DNA from: Kribbella sindirgiensis
Lineage (GTDB): Bacteria; Actinomycetota; Actinomycetes; Propionibacteriales; Kribbellaceae
Assembly (NCBI RefSeq): GCF_004331435.1
Contig: NZ_SJKA01000003.1
Coordinates: 434,001 to 498,000, forward strand
Reading direction: 5' to 3'
DNA: 64,000 nt
Part shown: piece by piece, positions 45,328 to 52,714 of the stretch
How the letters are laid out: every line of letters starts with the position of its first letter
Numbering within the stretch: position 1 is the first letter of the stretch
Translations under genes and position numbers: made by a program
Notes under the pieces: generated by a model
Told to the model about the DNA's origin: nothing
Databases searched by the model: none
The model's input: only the letters and a program-made list of their open reading frames with translations

Positions 45328-45543
45328 CTAGCCGTGTTTGCGGTGCGGGGCGTCGGCTTCGGTCTGCAGGTGCCGGGCCCGGGCGCGGGCCAGATCGTCA
45401 CCCACCGGAGCCGCTTCGGTGGTGGGCCGGTCGAGTTCGGTGATGTCGTCGAAGACCTTGCGGGCGTGCCGCATCCGCGCTGCGGCCAGCAGCACGATCC
45501 CGGCCGCAGTGAGGGCAATCAATACCCACAGTTGCCACGACAT
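45328..45543 (-). CDS. Small single-pass membrane protein
   Basis: A 71-aa protein with one N-terminal helix (WQLWVLIALTAAGIVLLAA) and a charged cytoplasmic tail (RMRHARKVFDDITELDR onwards). A GGTGAGG site precedes ATG 45543. I do not recognise a family. It is convergent with the LuxR regulator, 18 bp away. Confidence 0.65.
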   Translation of the reverse strand: MSWQLWVLIALTAAGIVLLAAARMRHARKVFDDITELDRPTTEAAPVGDDLARARARHLQTEADAPHRKHG

Positions 45544-45574
45544 AGCCTCACCGCCTGGTACTCGCCCCGTTCCC

Positions 45575-45739
45575 CCGCGTAATCACCATAGCTCCGATGT
45601 CGGCGCTTGGCGACCAGGTGTACGCATACCGTCATCCCAGCGCTTGAAATTCACGTTTTGTTGCTCATTGCAAACACATACGGTGATCGGGCAACAAGTC
45701 CGGACCGGCGAGAAGCGACTACTTTCAGTGATTACGCGG
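45575..45739. repeat. Segment of lower GC bounded by 12-bp inverted repeats
   Basis: CCGCGTAATCAC (45575-45586) and its exact reverse complement GTGATTACGCGG (45728-45739) bound a segment of 165 bp that is noticeably richer in A+T than its surroundings. A shorter pair, TTGTTGC and GCAACAA, lies inside. It contains no gene with a ribosome site. It may be a MITE-like remnant. Confidence 0.45.
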
Positions 45740-45745
45740 CTGTCT

Positions 45746-45931
45746 TCACCTACCACCACGCCGCAGGTTGGCCCTCCTGCTACTGGCGGCCTTGTCGATC
45801 TTCCTTGCCTGCGCGCCTGTCGCGGCCCTGTTGGCGGGGTTGCGAGACTGTCGCACGGCCCCATCGAGGATCTGCTTGCTTACCTCCATGTCGCTCTTCC
45901 TCGGGCGCTTGTTCGGATCAGCCTTTGCCAT
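45746..45931 (-). CDS. Small highly basic protein
   Basis: A 61-aa protein with a strong GGAAGGA site before ATG 45931. It is rich in Lys, Arg and Ala (KADPNKRPRKSDMEVSKQIL; ARKIDKAASSRRANLRRGGR), like small nucleic-acid-binding proteins, but no known family is evident. It lies between a low-GC segment and nuoA on the minus strand. Confidence 0.65.
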   Translation of the reverse strand: MAKADPNKRPRKSDMEVSKQILDGAVRQSRNPANRAATGAQARKIDKAASSRRANLRRGGR

Positions 45932-46034
45932 GCTCGAGTTCCTTCCGGAGTGCCGCAGTCGGGTTGAGCGAGCCCAGGAGGGCTCCTCAAGTCGACGCTC
46001 CTCGGGACGGCGCGGTTCCCTCCGACTCAGGACA

Positions 46035-46391
46035 CTAGGTCCAGCGGAGTACACCCTTGCGGTACGCGTACAACAGGCCGACCGCGACGAACGCCAGGAA
46101 GACGAACATCTCGATCAGGGTCGCGACGCCGAGGGTCGCGAAGATCGTCGCCCACGGGAACAGGTAGATCGCGTCGACCGCGAAGATCACGTAGAGGTAC
46201 GCGAACAGGTAGTACCTGATGTGGACCTGGGCCCAGCCCTCGCCGACCGGGTCGACGCCCGACTCGTACGTCTTCAGCTTGCCCTCGGTCGGATAGGTGA
46301 CCGTCAGCGCCTTGTTCAGCGCGAACGCGCCGAGCAGCCCGACGAGGCCGAGCGCGACCACCGCGGCGATGACGCCATAGCTGTCCGACAC
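46035..46391 (-). CDS. nuoA: NADH-quinone oxidoreductase subunit A
   Basis: A 118-aa protein with three hydrophobic helices. Signature segments are KLKTYESGVDPVGEGW (loop with the conserved Glu-Ser-Gly) and YYLFAYLYVIFAVDAIYLFPW. It belongs to the membrane arm near the quinone channel. In ordinary operons it heads nuoABCD; here it is alone, 8.3 kb upstream of nuoB on the same strand, with korAB nearby on the other strand. Confidence 0.96.
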   Translation of the reverse strand: MSDSYGVIAAVVALGLVGLLGAFALNKALTVTYPTEGKLKTYESGVDPVGEGWAQVHIRYYLFAYLYVIFAVDAIYLFPWATIFATLGVATLIEMFVFLAFVAVGLLYAYRKGVLRWT

Positions 46392-46401
46392 GGGTGGCAG
46401 T

Positions 46402-47157
46402 CTAGTTCGTGCAGAGCAGGAGCGAGTCGATCGAGACGTACGGGCCGTAGCCGGAGCGGACGTCGGCGACCTGGAGGCGCAGGCGGGTGACGCCGGTGAT
46501 GTCGTAGTTCAACCAGGTCTCGGTCTCCTGCGTCATCCGGACCGAGGTCAGCGCCGTCGTCGAGTTGTGCAGTGACACCCGGACCAGCCCGTCGGTGAGG
46601 TTGCCGAGCCAGTTCCGCGAGTACCGGCATCCGGTCGCGTCGACGTCACCCCAGACGTACCCGCCCTGGTTCGCCAGCAGGTCCGCCTCGGACCGTCGCG
46701 GTCCCTCGGCGGGCGGTACGACGGTGAACTTCGGCTGACCTGCCCCGCCCGCGGCCAGCAGCCCCTTCTTGAACATCCCTCGCCACACGTAGTGCTTGAA
46801 GCTGATCATCGGCGAGATCGCGGCGGCGTACGGCGCCTGCGGGCCGATCGCGATCCGGTACGTCCGGACCGACCCGGGCTGCACGGTGGTGATCGTCACG
46901 CTGCCGCCCGACGAGTACCCGTGCGCGACCTCCTGCCAGCGCTTCAGCGACGGGATCCACTGGTGCAACGGGATCCTGGTCCCCGTGGCAGGGGCCGGCG
47001 AGAGCGTTCCGACGACCGTGATCACGCCCTTGGTGGCATCCGTCGTACGGATGCTGTAGATCTTCGCGGTCCGCGCCGGCGACGGGACCGCGGACGCGAT
47101 CGGCACCGCGCAGCCCAGCATCAGCACGGTCAGCAGTCCGATCAGCACACGGCGCAT
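46402..47157 (-). CDS. Secreted NPCBM-like domain protein
   Basis: A 251-aa protein with a Sec signal peptide (MRRVLIGLLTVLMLGCAVPI, cleavage after ASA likely). The C-terminal 110 residues (VDATGCRYSRNWLGNL; WLNYDITGVTRLRLQVAD) resemble NPCBM/NEW2 carbohydrate-binding modules, which often occur in glycosidases. No catalytic domain is present. A palindrome resembling a LacI-family operator lies 61 bp upstream of the start, which fits carbohydrate-dependent control. Confidence 0.75.
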   Translation of the reverse strand: MRRVLIGLLTVLMLGCAVPIASAVPSPARTAKIYSIRTTDATKGVITVVGTLSPAPATGTRIPLHQWIPSLKRWQEVAHGYSSGGSVTITTVQPGSVRTYRIAIGPQAPYAAAISPMISFKHYVWRGMFKKGLLAAGGAGQPKFTVVPPAEGPRRSEADLLANQGGYVWGDVDATGCRYSRNWLGNLTDGLVRVSLHNSTTALTSVRMTQETETWLNYDITGVTRLRLQVADVRSGYGPYVSIDSLLLCTN

Positions 47158-47217
47158 GAAGCAACTCCCTGAATCCACAGCAGGATGACGCCACCCTGCC
47201 GGTTCTCACTCCGGATC

Positions 47218-47233
47218 GCAAGCGAGCGCTTGC
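47218..47233. promoter_or_regulatory. LacI-type operator-like palindrome
   Basis: GCAAGCG, AG, CGCTTGC is a 16-bp palindrome close to the GCAAGCGCTTGC form bound by many LacI-family sugar regulators. It lies upstream of the secreted NPCBM-like gene and 148 bp before korA, so either gene could be the target. Confidence 0.45.
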
Positions 47234-47380
47234 ACACGGTGATACCGGCCGGTTCGGCCACTACACGGCCGGATCACCTTTTAACACCGCGTCCCAGGCT
47301 GTGGACCACCGGGGCTTCCGCATGATTCCGTACTAAGGGCGAACTAATATTGGGGTTATCGCCCTGACGGGGGGATCGAC

Positions 47381-49393
47381 GTGTCGCTCACAAGGCGGCC
47401 GGCCGACCCAAGCTTCGACTTGGAGATGAACAGAACAGTGACCATCGAGGTCAAGCAGCTCGACCGCGTGGTGATCCGCTTCGCCGGCGACTCCGGCGAC
47501 GGGATGCAACTCACGGGGGACAGGTTCACAGCGGAAACGGCGTCGTTCGGCAACGATCTGTCGACACTGCCCAACTTCCCCGCCGAGATCCGGGCACCAG
47601 CCGGAACCCTGCCGGGAGTGTCGTCCTTCCAGCTCCACTTCGCCGACCACGACATCCTCACGCCGGGTGATGCGCCCGATGTGCTGATCGCCATGAATCC
47701 GGCGGCGCTGAAGGCGAACCTCAAGGACGTGCCGCGGGGCCGGACCCTGATCGTCGACACCGCGGACTTCACCGCGCGCAACCTGAAGCGGATCGGGTAC
47801 GACGAGAACCCGCTGGAGACCGGCGAGCTCGACGGCTACCACGTGGTCCCGCTGAACCTGACCGGCATGACGGTCGAGTCGGTCAAGGAGTTCGGGCTGT
47901 CCCGCAAGGACGCGTCCCGGGCGAAGAACATGTACGCGCTCGGTCTGGTGTCCTGGCTGTTCCAGCGGCCGGTCGAGTCGACGATCTCGTTCCTGGAGAC
48001 CAAGTTCGCGTCGAAGCCGGACATCCGGGACGCGAACATCGCGGCCTTCCGCGCGGGCTACAACTTCGGTGAGACCGCCGAGGAGTTCTCGGTCCGGTAC
48101 GAGGTGAAGCCGGCCAGCATGGCCGCCGGCACCTACCGGAACATCTCCGGCAACCTCGCGCTGGCGTACGGCCTGGTGGCGGGCGCCCAGCGGGCCGGCT
48201 TGCCGATGGTCCTCGGTGCGTACCCGATCACGCCGGCGTCCGACGTACTGCACGAACTGTCCAAGCTCAAGCGGTTCAACGTCACCACGATCCAGGCCGA
48301 GGACGAGATCGCCGGGGTCGGCGCCGCCCTGGGCGCGTCGTTCGGCGGTGCGCTCGGCGTCACCACGTCGTCCGGTCCCGGGATCAGCCTGAAGTCCGAG
48401 ACGATCGGTCTCGGCGTGATGCTCGAGCTGCCGCTGGTGGTCTGCGACATCCAGCGCGCAGGGCCCTCGACGGGGATGCCGACCAAGACCGAGCAGGCCG
48501 ACCTGCTGCAGGTCATGTTCGGCCGGAACGGCGAGGCGCCGCTGCCGGTGCTCGCCGCCCAGTCCCCCGCGGACTGCTTCGCGATCGCGGTCGAGGCTGC
48601 CCGGATCGCGGTCACCTACCGCACACCGGTGATCGTGCTGTCCGACGGCTACCTGGCGAACGGTTCCGAGCCGTGGAAGATCCCGGTCATCGAGGACCTG
48701 CCGACGATCGACCCGAACTTCACCACCGCGCCGAACGCACCCGACGGCAAGTACCTGCCGTACGAGCGTGACCCGGAGACCCTCGCCCGGGCCTGGGCGA
48801 TTCCGGGGACGGCGGGTCTGGACCACCGGATCGGTGGTCTGGAGAAGGAGGACAAGACCGGGAACATCTCCTACGACCCGGCCAACCACGACCTGATGAT
48901 CCGCACCCGTCAGGCGAAGGTCGACGGGATCGACGTCCCGGCCGTGGAGGTCGACGACCCGGACGGTACGGCGAAGGTCCTGGTGCTCGGGTGGGGTTCG
49001 ACGTACGGCCCGATCGGCGCCGCGGTCCGCCGGGTCCGCAAGGTCGGCGGCAAGATCGCGCAGGCGCACCTGCGGCACCTGAACCCGTTCCCGGCCAACC
49101 TCGGCGACGTGCTGATGTCGTACGACAAGGTGCTGGTGCCGGAGATGAACCTCGGCCAGCTGGCGATGCTGCTGCGCGCCAAGTACCTGGTCGACGTGGT
49201 CTCGTACGCCCAGGTCCGCGGTATGCCGCTCGGCGCCGCGGAACTCGCCGAGGTGATCGGCAACCTGGTCGAGGAGACCGAAGGCATCGACGACGACGCC
49301 CGCCACCTGGGCGCGGCCGCGGCCGCCGTCAAGCACGGCGAAGCACTGGTGGCCGAACAGAACGGTCATCTCAAGACGGAAGGTGCACGATGA
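47381..49393 (+). CDS. korA: 2-oxoacid:ferredoxin oxidoreductase, fused gamma/alpha subunit
   Basis: A 670-aa protein with the gamma domain first (RFAGDSGDGMQLTGDRF) and the alpha pyrimidine domain after about residue 220 (GAYPITPASDVLHELS; QAEDEIAGVGAALGASFGGA). GTSSGPG-like TTSSGPGISLKSE is also typical. With KorB it oxidises 2-oxoglutarate or a related oxoacid and reduces ferredoxin. A GGGGGG site precedes GTG 47381; ATG 47426 is an alternative. It faces nuoA and could supply reduced ferredoxin to the complex I that lacks nuoEFG. Confidence 0.95.
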   Translation: MSLTRRPADPSFDLEMNRTVTIEVKQLDRVVIRFAGDSGDGMQLTGDRFTAETASFGNDLSTLPNFPAEIRAPAGTLPGVSSFQLHFADHDILTPGDAPDVLIAMNPAALKANLKDVPRGRTLIVDTADFTARNLKRIGYDENPLETGELDGYHVVPLNLTGMTVESVKEFGLSRKDASRAKNMYALGLVSWLFQRPVESTISFLETKFASKPDIRDANIAAFRAGYNFGETAEEFSVRYEVKPASMAAGTYRNISGNLALAYGLVAGAQRAGLPMVLGAYPITPASDVLHELSKLKRFNVTTIQAEDEIAGVGAALGASFGGALGVTTSSGPGISLKSETIGLGVMLELPLVVCDIQRAGPSTGMPTKTEQADLLQVMFGRNGEAPLPVLAAQSPADCFAIAVEAARIAVTYRTPVIVLSDGYLANGSEPWKIPVIEDLPTIDPNFTTAPNAPDGKYLPYERDPETLARAWAIPGTAGLDHRIGGLEKEDKTGNISYDPANHDLMIRTRQAKVDGIDVPAVEVDDPDGTAKVLVLGWGSTYGPIGAAVRRVRKVGGKIAQAHLRHLNPFPANLGDVLMSYDKVLVPEMNLGQLAMLLRAKYLVDVVSYAQVRGMPLGAAELAEVIGNLVEETEGIDDDARHLGAAAAAVKHGEALVAEQNGHLKTEGAR

Positions 49394-50469
49394 GCGCCGT
49401 AGAGCTCGGTATGCCGAGCCTGCCGCACGGTCTGCAGGGCGTGCCGGCCGCGACCGAGCCGCAGAACCGCAAGGAGTACGTGTCGGACCAGGAGGTGCGC
49501 TGGTGCCCCGGGTGCGGTGACTACGCCGTACTCGCGGCCTTCCAGGGCTTCCTGCCCGAGCTCGGGATCAAGCGCGAGAACGTCGCGATGGTCTCCGGGA
49601 TCGGCTGCTCGTCACGCTTCCCGTACTACCTGTCGACGTACGGCATGCACTCGATCCACGGCCGCGCGCCGGCGATCGCGACCGGGCTCGCGACGGCCCG
49701 GCCGGACCTGAGCGTGTGGGTGGTCACCGGTGACGGCGACGCGCTGTCGATTGGCGGCAACCACCTGATCCACACCCTGCGGCGGAACGTGAACCTGAAG
49801 ATCCTGCTGTTCAACAACCGGATCTACGGCCTCACCAAGGGGCAGTACTCGCCGACCTCGGAGCCGGGCAAGGTGACGAAGTCGACGCCGATGGGCTCGG
49901 TGGACAACCCGTTCAACCCGGTCTCGCTGGCGCTCGGCGCGGAGGCGACGTTCGTGGCGCGGACGGTCGACTCCGACCGCAAGCACCTCACCTCGGTCCT
50001 GCGGGCCGCGGCCGAGCACCGCGGTACGGCGTTCGTGGAGATCTACCAAAACTGCCCGATCTTCAACGACAACGCGTTCGAGGCGTTCAAGGACCCGGAG
50101 ACCCGGGACGACGCGATCATCCCGCTGGTGCACGGCGAGCCGATCCGGTTCGGCACCGACGGGCATCTCGGCGTGGTCCGCGACGGCTTCGCGTCACTGG
50201 CGGTCCGCGAGGTCGCGGACCTGCCCGGCGGCGAGTCCGACCTGGTCGTTCACGACGCGCACACCGAGGACCCGGCGTACGCGTTCGCCCTGTCCCGGCT
50301 GACCGACGGCGGTGTCCTGCACCAGGCCCCGATCGGCGTCTTCCGCTCCGTCGACCGCCCGGCGTACGACGACCTGGTCCGCCAGCAGATCACCACCGCC
50401 CAAGAAGCCCAGGGCCCCGGCGACCTGCAGTCGCTGGTCACCGGCGCAGACACCTGGACGGTGAACTAG
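49390..50469 (+). CDS. korB: 2-oxoacid:ferredoxin oxidoreductase, beta subunit
   Basis: A 359-aa protein that binds thiamine diphosphate (GDGDALSIGGNHLIHTLRRN, then FNNRIYGLTKGQ) and one [4Fe-4S] cluster (CPGCGDY near residue 39, GIGCSSR and NCPIF). ATG 49390 overlaps the korA stop (ATGA), and the gene ends with a 4-bp overlap with the convergent HAD gene. It forms the catalytic core with KorA. Confidence 0.96.
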   Translation: MSAVELGMPSLPHGLQGVPAATEPQNRKEYVSDQEVRWCPGCGDYAVLAAFQGFLPELGIKRENVAMVSGIGCSSRFPYYLSTYGMHSIHGRAPAIATGLATARPDLSVWVVTGDGDALSIGGNHLIHTLRRNVNLKILLFNNRIYGLTKGQYSPTSEPGKVTKSTPMGSVDNPFNPVSLALGAEATFVARTVDSDRKHLTSVLRAAAEHRGTAFVEIYQNCPIFNDNAFEAFKDPETRDDAIIPLVHGEPIRFGTDGHLGVVRDGFASLAVREVADLPGGESDLVVHDAHTEDPAYAFALSRLTDGGVLHQAPIGVFRSVDRPAYDDLVRQQITTAQEAQGPGDLQSLVTGADTWTVN

Positions 50470-51110
50470 AGCAGCTCCAGCAAGCCCTGCCCGGCCGCGC
50501 GGTCCAGATGTTGCGCGGTCAGGCCGGCTGCTCGTGCGGCCACGACGTCGAGCTCCAGGTTGTCGCCGACCATCATCGTCTCGCTCGGCTCGACGCCCAG
50601 AGCTTCGCAGACACGCCGGTAGGCGCGCGGGTCGGGCTTGCTGACACCGAGTTCTTCCGAGGTGCAGACCACGTCGATCAGGTCGGCGAGTCCGATCGCC
50701 CGCAGTTTCGCGTTCTGCTGCTTGGTACTTCCGTTGGTGAGCACCCCGATCCGCCAGCCGTTGCTGCGGGCAACTTCCAGGGCGGGGCGCGCGTCCGGGT
50801 ACGCGATCCAGTTGTTCGTGTACTGCGTGAGGTACCCCGTGAACACCTCGTCGAGCTCGGCGTCGGTCGCCGGGACCGGGAGACCGAGCACCGGAAGAAA
50901 CGCCCGCAACCGCCCCCGCCGCTGCCCCTGATGCGTGATCTCCCCCGCCAGGAACCGGCCGAACTGGTCCTCCTCGATCACGAACCACTCGGCGACCAGC
51001 TCGTCCGTCGGCGTGATCCCGAGCTCAGTCACCCAACTCCGAAGCCCCGCCACAGCACACCCGGTGTGATCGAACAACGTGTTGTCCAGATCGAACACAA
51101 CCGCCTTCAC
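50466..51110 (-). CDS. HAD family hydrolase
   Basis: A 214-aa protein with HAD motifs: FDLDNTLFDHT (nucleophile Asp7), LTNGSTKQQ, KPDPRAY and MMVGDNLELDV. It is of the subfamily I (beta-phosphoglucomutase-like) type with a helical cap between motifs I and II. The substrate is likely a phosphorylated sugar or nucleotide. The GTG start overlaps the stop of a 50-aa microprotein gene (GTGA), so the pair is co-translated. Confidence 0.92.
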   Translation of the reverse strand: MKAVVFDLDNTLFDHTGCAVAGLRSWVTELGITPTDELVAEWFVIEEDQFGRFLAGEITHQGQRRGRLRAFLPVLGLPVPATDAELDEVFTGYLTQYTNNWIAYPDARPALEVARSNGWRIGVLTNGSTKQQNAKLRAIGLADLIDVVCTSEELGVSKPDPRAYRRVCEALGVEPSETMMVGDNLELDVVAARAAGLTAQHLDRAAGQGLLELL

Positions 51111-51259
51111 AGCCCAACGTCCTTGTTGCTTGGCGCCCACGGGTCAGCCAGGTTCTGGTCAATCAGCTGCCGGTCGGACTGCCAACGCCCATCGGTACGC
51201 CGACGCAAAACGTCGGCGATCCCGTCGCGGCTGTTGGTGTCATGATCCTTGTCAGCCAC
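51107..51259 (-). CDS. Microprotein translationally coupled to HAD hydrolase
   Basis: A 50-aa protein starting at GTG 51259 with an almost ideal GGAGGAGGG ribosome site eight bases upstream. The sequence is hydrophilic (DKDHDTNSRDGIADVLRRRT; DLADPWAP-type end) without membrane segments. The stop overlaps the HAD start. I do not recognise it; it may be a partner or regulator of the hydrolase. Confidence 0.72.
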   Translation of the reverse strand: MADKDHDTNSRDGIADVLRRRTDGRWQSDRQLIDQNLADPWAPSNKDVGL

Positions 51260-51300
51260 CAGCCCTCCTCCGCCTTCCAATGTCCGCCGCTGTCCATTTG

Positions 51301-51399
51301 TGCAGGTCGACAGTACATATACGTCCACTGTCAGGCGAGTCGTCCTGCCACCCGGTGCGCGGTCGCGGGTAATAGACATATACGTACTGTCGACCTGCA
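51301..51399. repeat. Inverted repeat pair with internal direct repeat
   Basis: TGCAGGTCGACAGTAC (51301-51316) and GTACTGTCGACCTGCA (51384-51399) are exact inverted copies. Adjacent ACATATACGT occurs at 51315-51324 and 51376-51385 in direct orientation. The repeats lie in the 143 bp between the flavoenzyme gene stop and the microprotein start. Such a layout suits two binding sites for one regulator or the ends of a small element. Confidence 0.6.
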
Positions 51400-51402
51400 G
51401 CT

Positions 51403-52554
51403 TTACGCGCGGACTACCGAGTCGCGGTTGAGTTCGCGGTGGTTGGCGTAGCCGGAGAGGGCGAGGGTCAGGTCGAGTTCGGCCAGGAAGCAGCGGAGGA
51501 CGTGTTCGACGCCTGCTTGGCCGGCGAGGGCCAGGCCGTAGAGGAGGGGGCGGCCCAGGAGGATCGCCTTGGCGCCGAGGGCGAGGGCCTTGGCCGCGTC
51601 GGCGCCGGTGCGTACGCCGGAGTCGAACAGGATCGTGAGCTGCTCGCCGACCGCGTCCGCGATCGCCGGCAGTGCGTCCAGGGACGCGATCGCGCCGTCG
51701 ACCTGGCGGCCGCCGTGGTTCGAGACGACGAGACCGTCCACGCCGTGCTCGGCCGCGAGCTTGGCGTCCTCGACGTGGGTGATGCCCTTGAGCACGATCG
51801 GGCCGTCCCAGTTGTCGCGCAGGAACGACAGGTCGTCCCAGGACAGGCCGACATTCGGGAACATCTGCGCCCAGTGCATCACCGCCGCGCCGGGATCCTC
51901 CTCGACCGGTTTGACCAGCTTCGCCCGGAACGCGGGGTCGCTGAAATAGTTCGCCAGCCCCTCGCCCTTCAGGAACGGCAGGAACCCGCGGTCCAGGTCG
52001 GCCGGCCGCCAGCCGATCGTCCCGGTGTCCAGGGTGACGACGAGTACGGCGTACCCCGCGGCCTTCGCGCGCTGCAGGAAGCTCAGGCAGACGTCGCGAT
52101 CGGTCGGGTAGTACAGCTGGAACCACTTGCTCGTCGCCTCGATCTGCTCGATCGCGTGGCTGGCCTGGGTCGAGTGCGTGTACGTCAGGCCGAGGGTGTC
52201 CGCGGCGCGCGCGGTCGCCAGTTCGCCGTCCGGGTGCGCGAGGGTCTGTACGCCGATCGGCGCGACCAGGATCGGCGCCGGCATCGCAGTACCGAGGATC
52301 GTGCAGGACAGATCGCGTTCGGTGCTGCCGCGGAGCATCCGCGGCACCAGGCGCCAGCGGTCGAACGCGGCCCGGTTGGCCTGTGCGGTCGAGCCTTCGC
52401 CGGCGCTCGGCACGACGTACCCCATCGCCTCGGCCGGCAACTTCCCGGCCGCCTGCGCCTCCAGCCGCGCCAGGTCGGTCGTGATCTCCGGCGTCACTCC
52501 CTGCAGCATCCCCTGCAGGTAGATCTGCAACTGGTAGTCCCCGAAGTTGGCCAT
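51403..52554 (-). CDS. FMN-dependent alpha-hydroxy acid dehydrogenase (L-lactate dehydrogenase/oxidase type)
   Basis: A 383-aa TIM-barrel flavoprotein. Conserved segments are LVAPIGVQTLAHPDGE, STQASHAIEQ, GPIVLKGITH (Lys for FMN) and VSNHGGRQVDGA (catalytic His and Arg), then FDSGVRTGADAAKALALGA, which binds the phosphate of FMN. ATG 52554 has GGGAG upstream. Its substrate could be L-lactate, glycolate or mandelate. It is divergent from an MFS transporter; the intergenic region holds a large inverted repeat. Confidence 0.92.
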   Translation of the reverse strand: MANFGDYQLQIYLQGMLQGVTPEITTDLARLEAQAAGKLPAEAMGYVVPSAGEGSTAQANRAAFDRWRLVPRMLRGSTERDLSCTILGTAMPAPILVAPIGVQTLAHPDGELATARAADTLGLTYTHSTQASHAIEQIEATSKWFQLYYPTDRDVCLSFLQRAKAAGYAVLVVTLDTGTIGWRPADLDRGFLPFLKGEGLANYFSDPAFRAKLVKPVEEDPGAAVMHWAQMFPNVGLSWDDLSFLRDNWDGPIVLKGITHVEDAKLAAEHGVDGLVVSNHGGRQVDGAIASLDALPAIADAVGEQLTILFDSGVRTGADAAKALALGAKAILLGRPLLYGLALAGQAGVEHVLRCFLAELDLTLALSGYANHRELNRDSVVRA

Positions 52555-52609
52555 GCCGGATGCTCCCACGCTCCTCCCGTCAGTCGCCAGTGCCGGCACC
52601 GGCGACCGG

Positions 52610-52697
52610 CATTTGGTGGGTGGGCGTCCGAAAGTCTGGGTCAGCGACTGTTATCTCGGTCGCCAACCCTGCATCTCGGACGCCAACCCACCAAATG
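52610..52697. repeat. 22-bp inverted repeat in divergent promoter region
   Basis: CATTTGGTGGGTGGGCGTCC (52610 onward) and its reverse complement at 52676-52697 form a 22-bp inverted pair with a single mismatch, 44 bp apart. The spacer carries a third partial copy (ATCTCGGTCGCCAACCC, direct to the right arm). This looks like an array of binding sites for a regulator of the flavoenzyme and/or the transporter. Confidence 0.55.
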
Positions 52698-52714
52698 GTC
52701 TCCTCGCCGCCTCG

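Noticed and set aside
45590..45660. Degenerate tRNA-like sequence with a GGTGTACGCATACC hairpin
   Set aside because: No consistent cloverleaf could be built; the acceptor and anticodon arms are not present.
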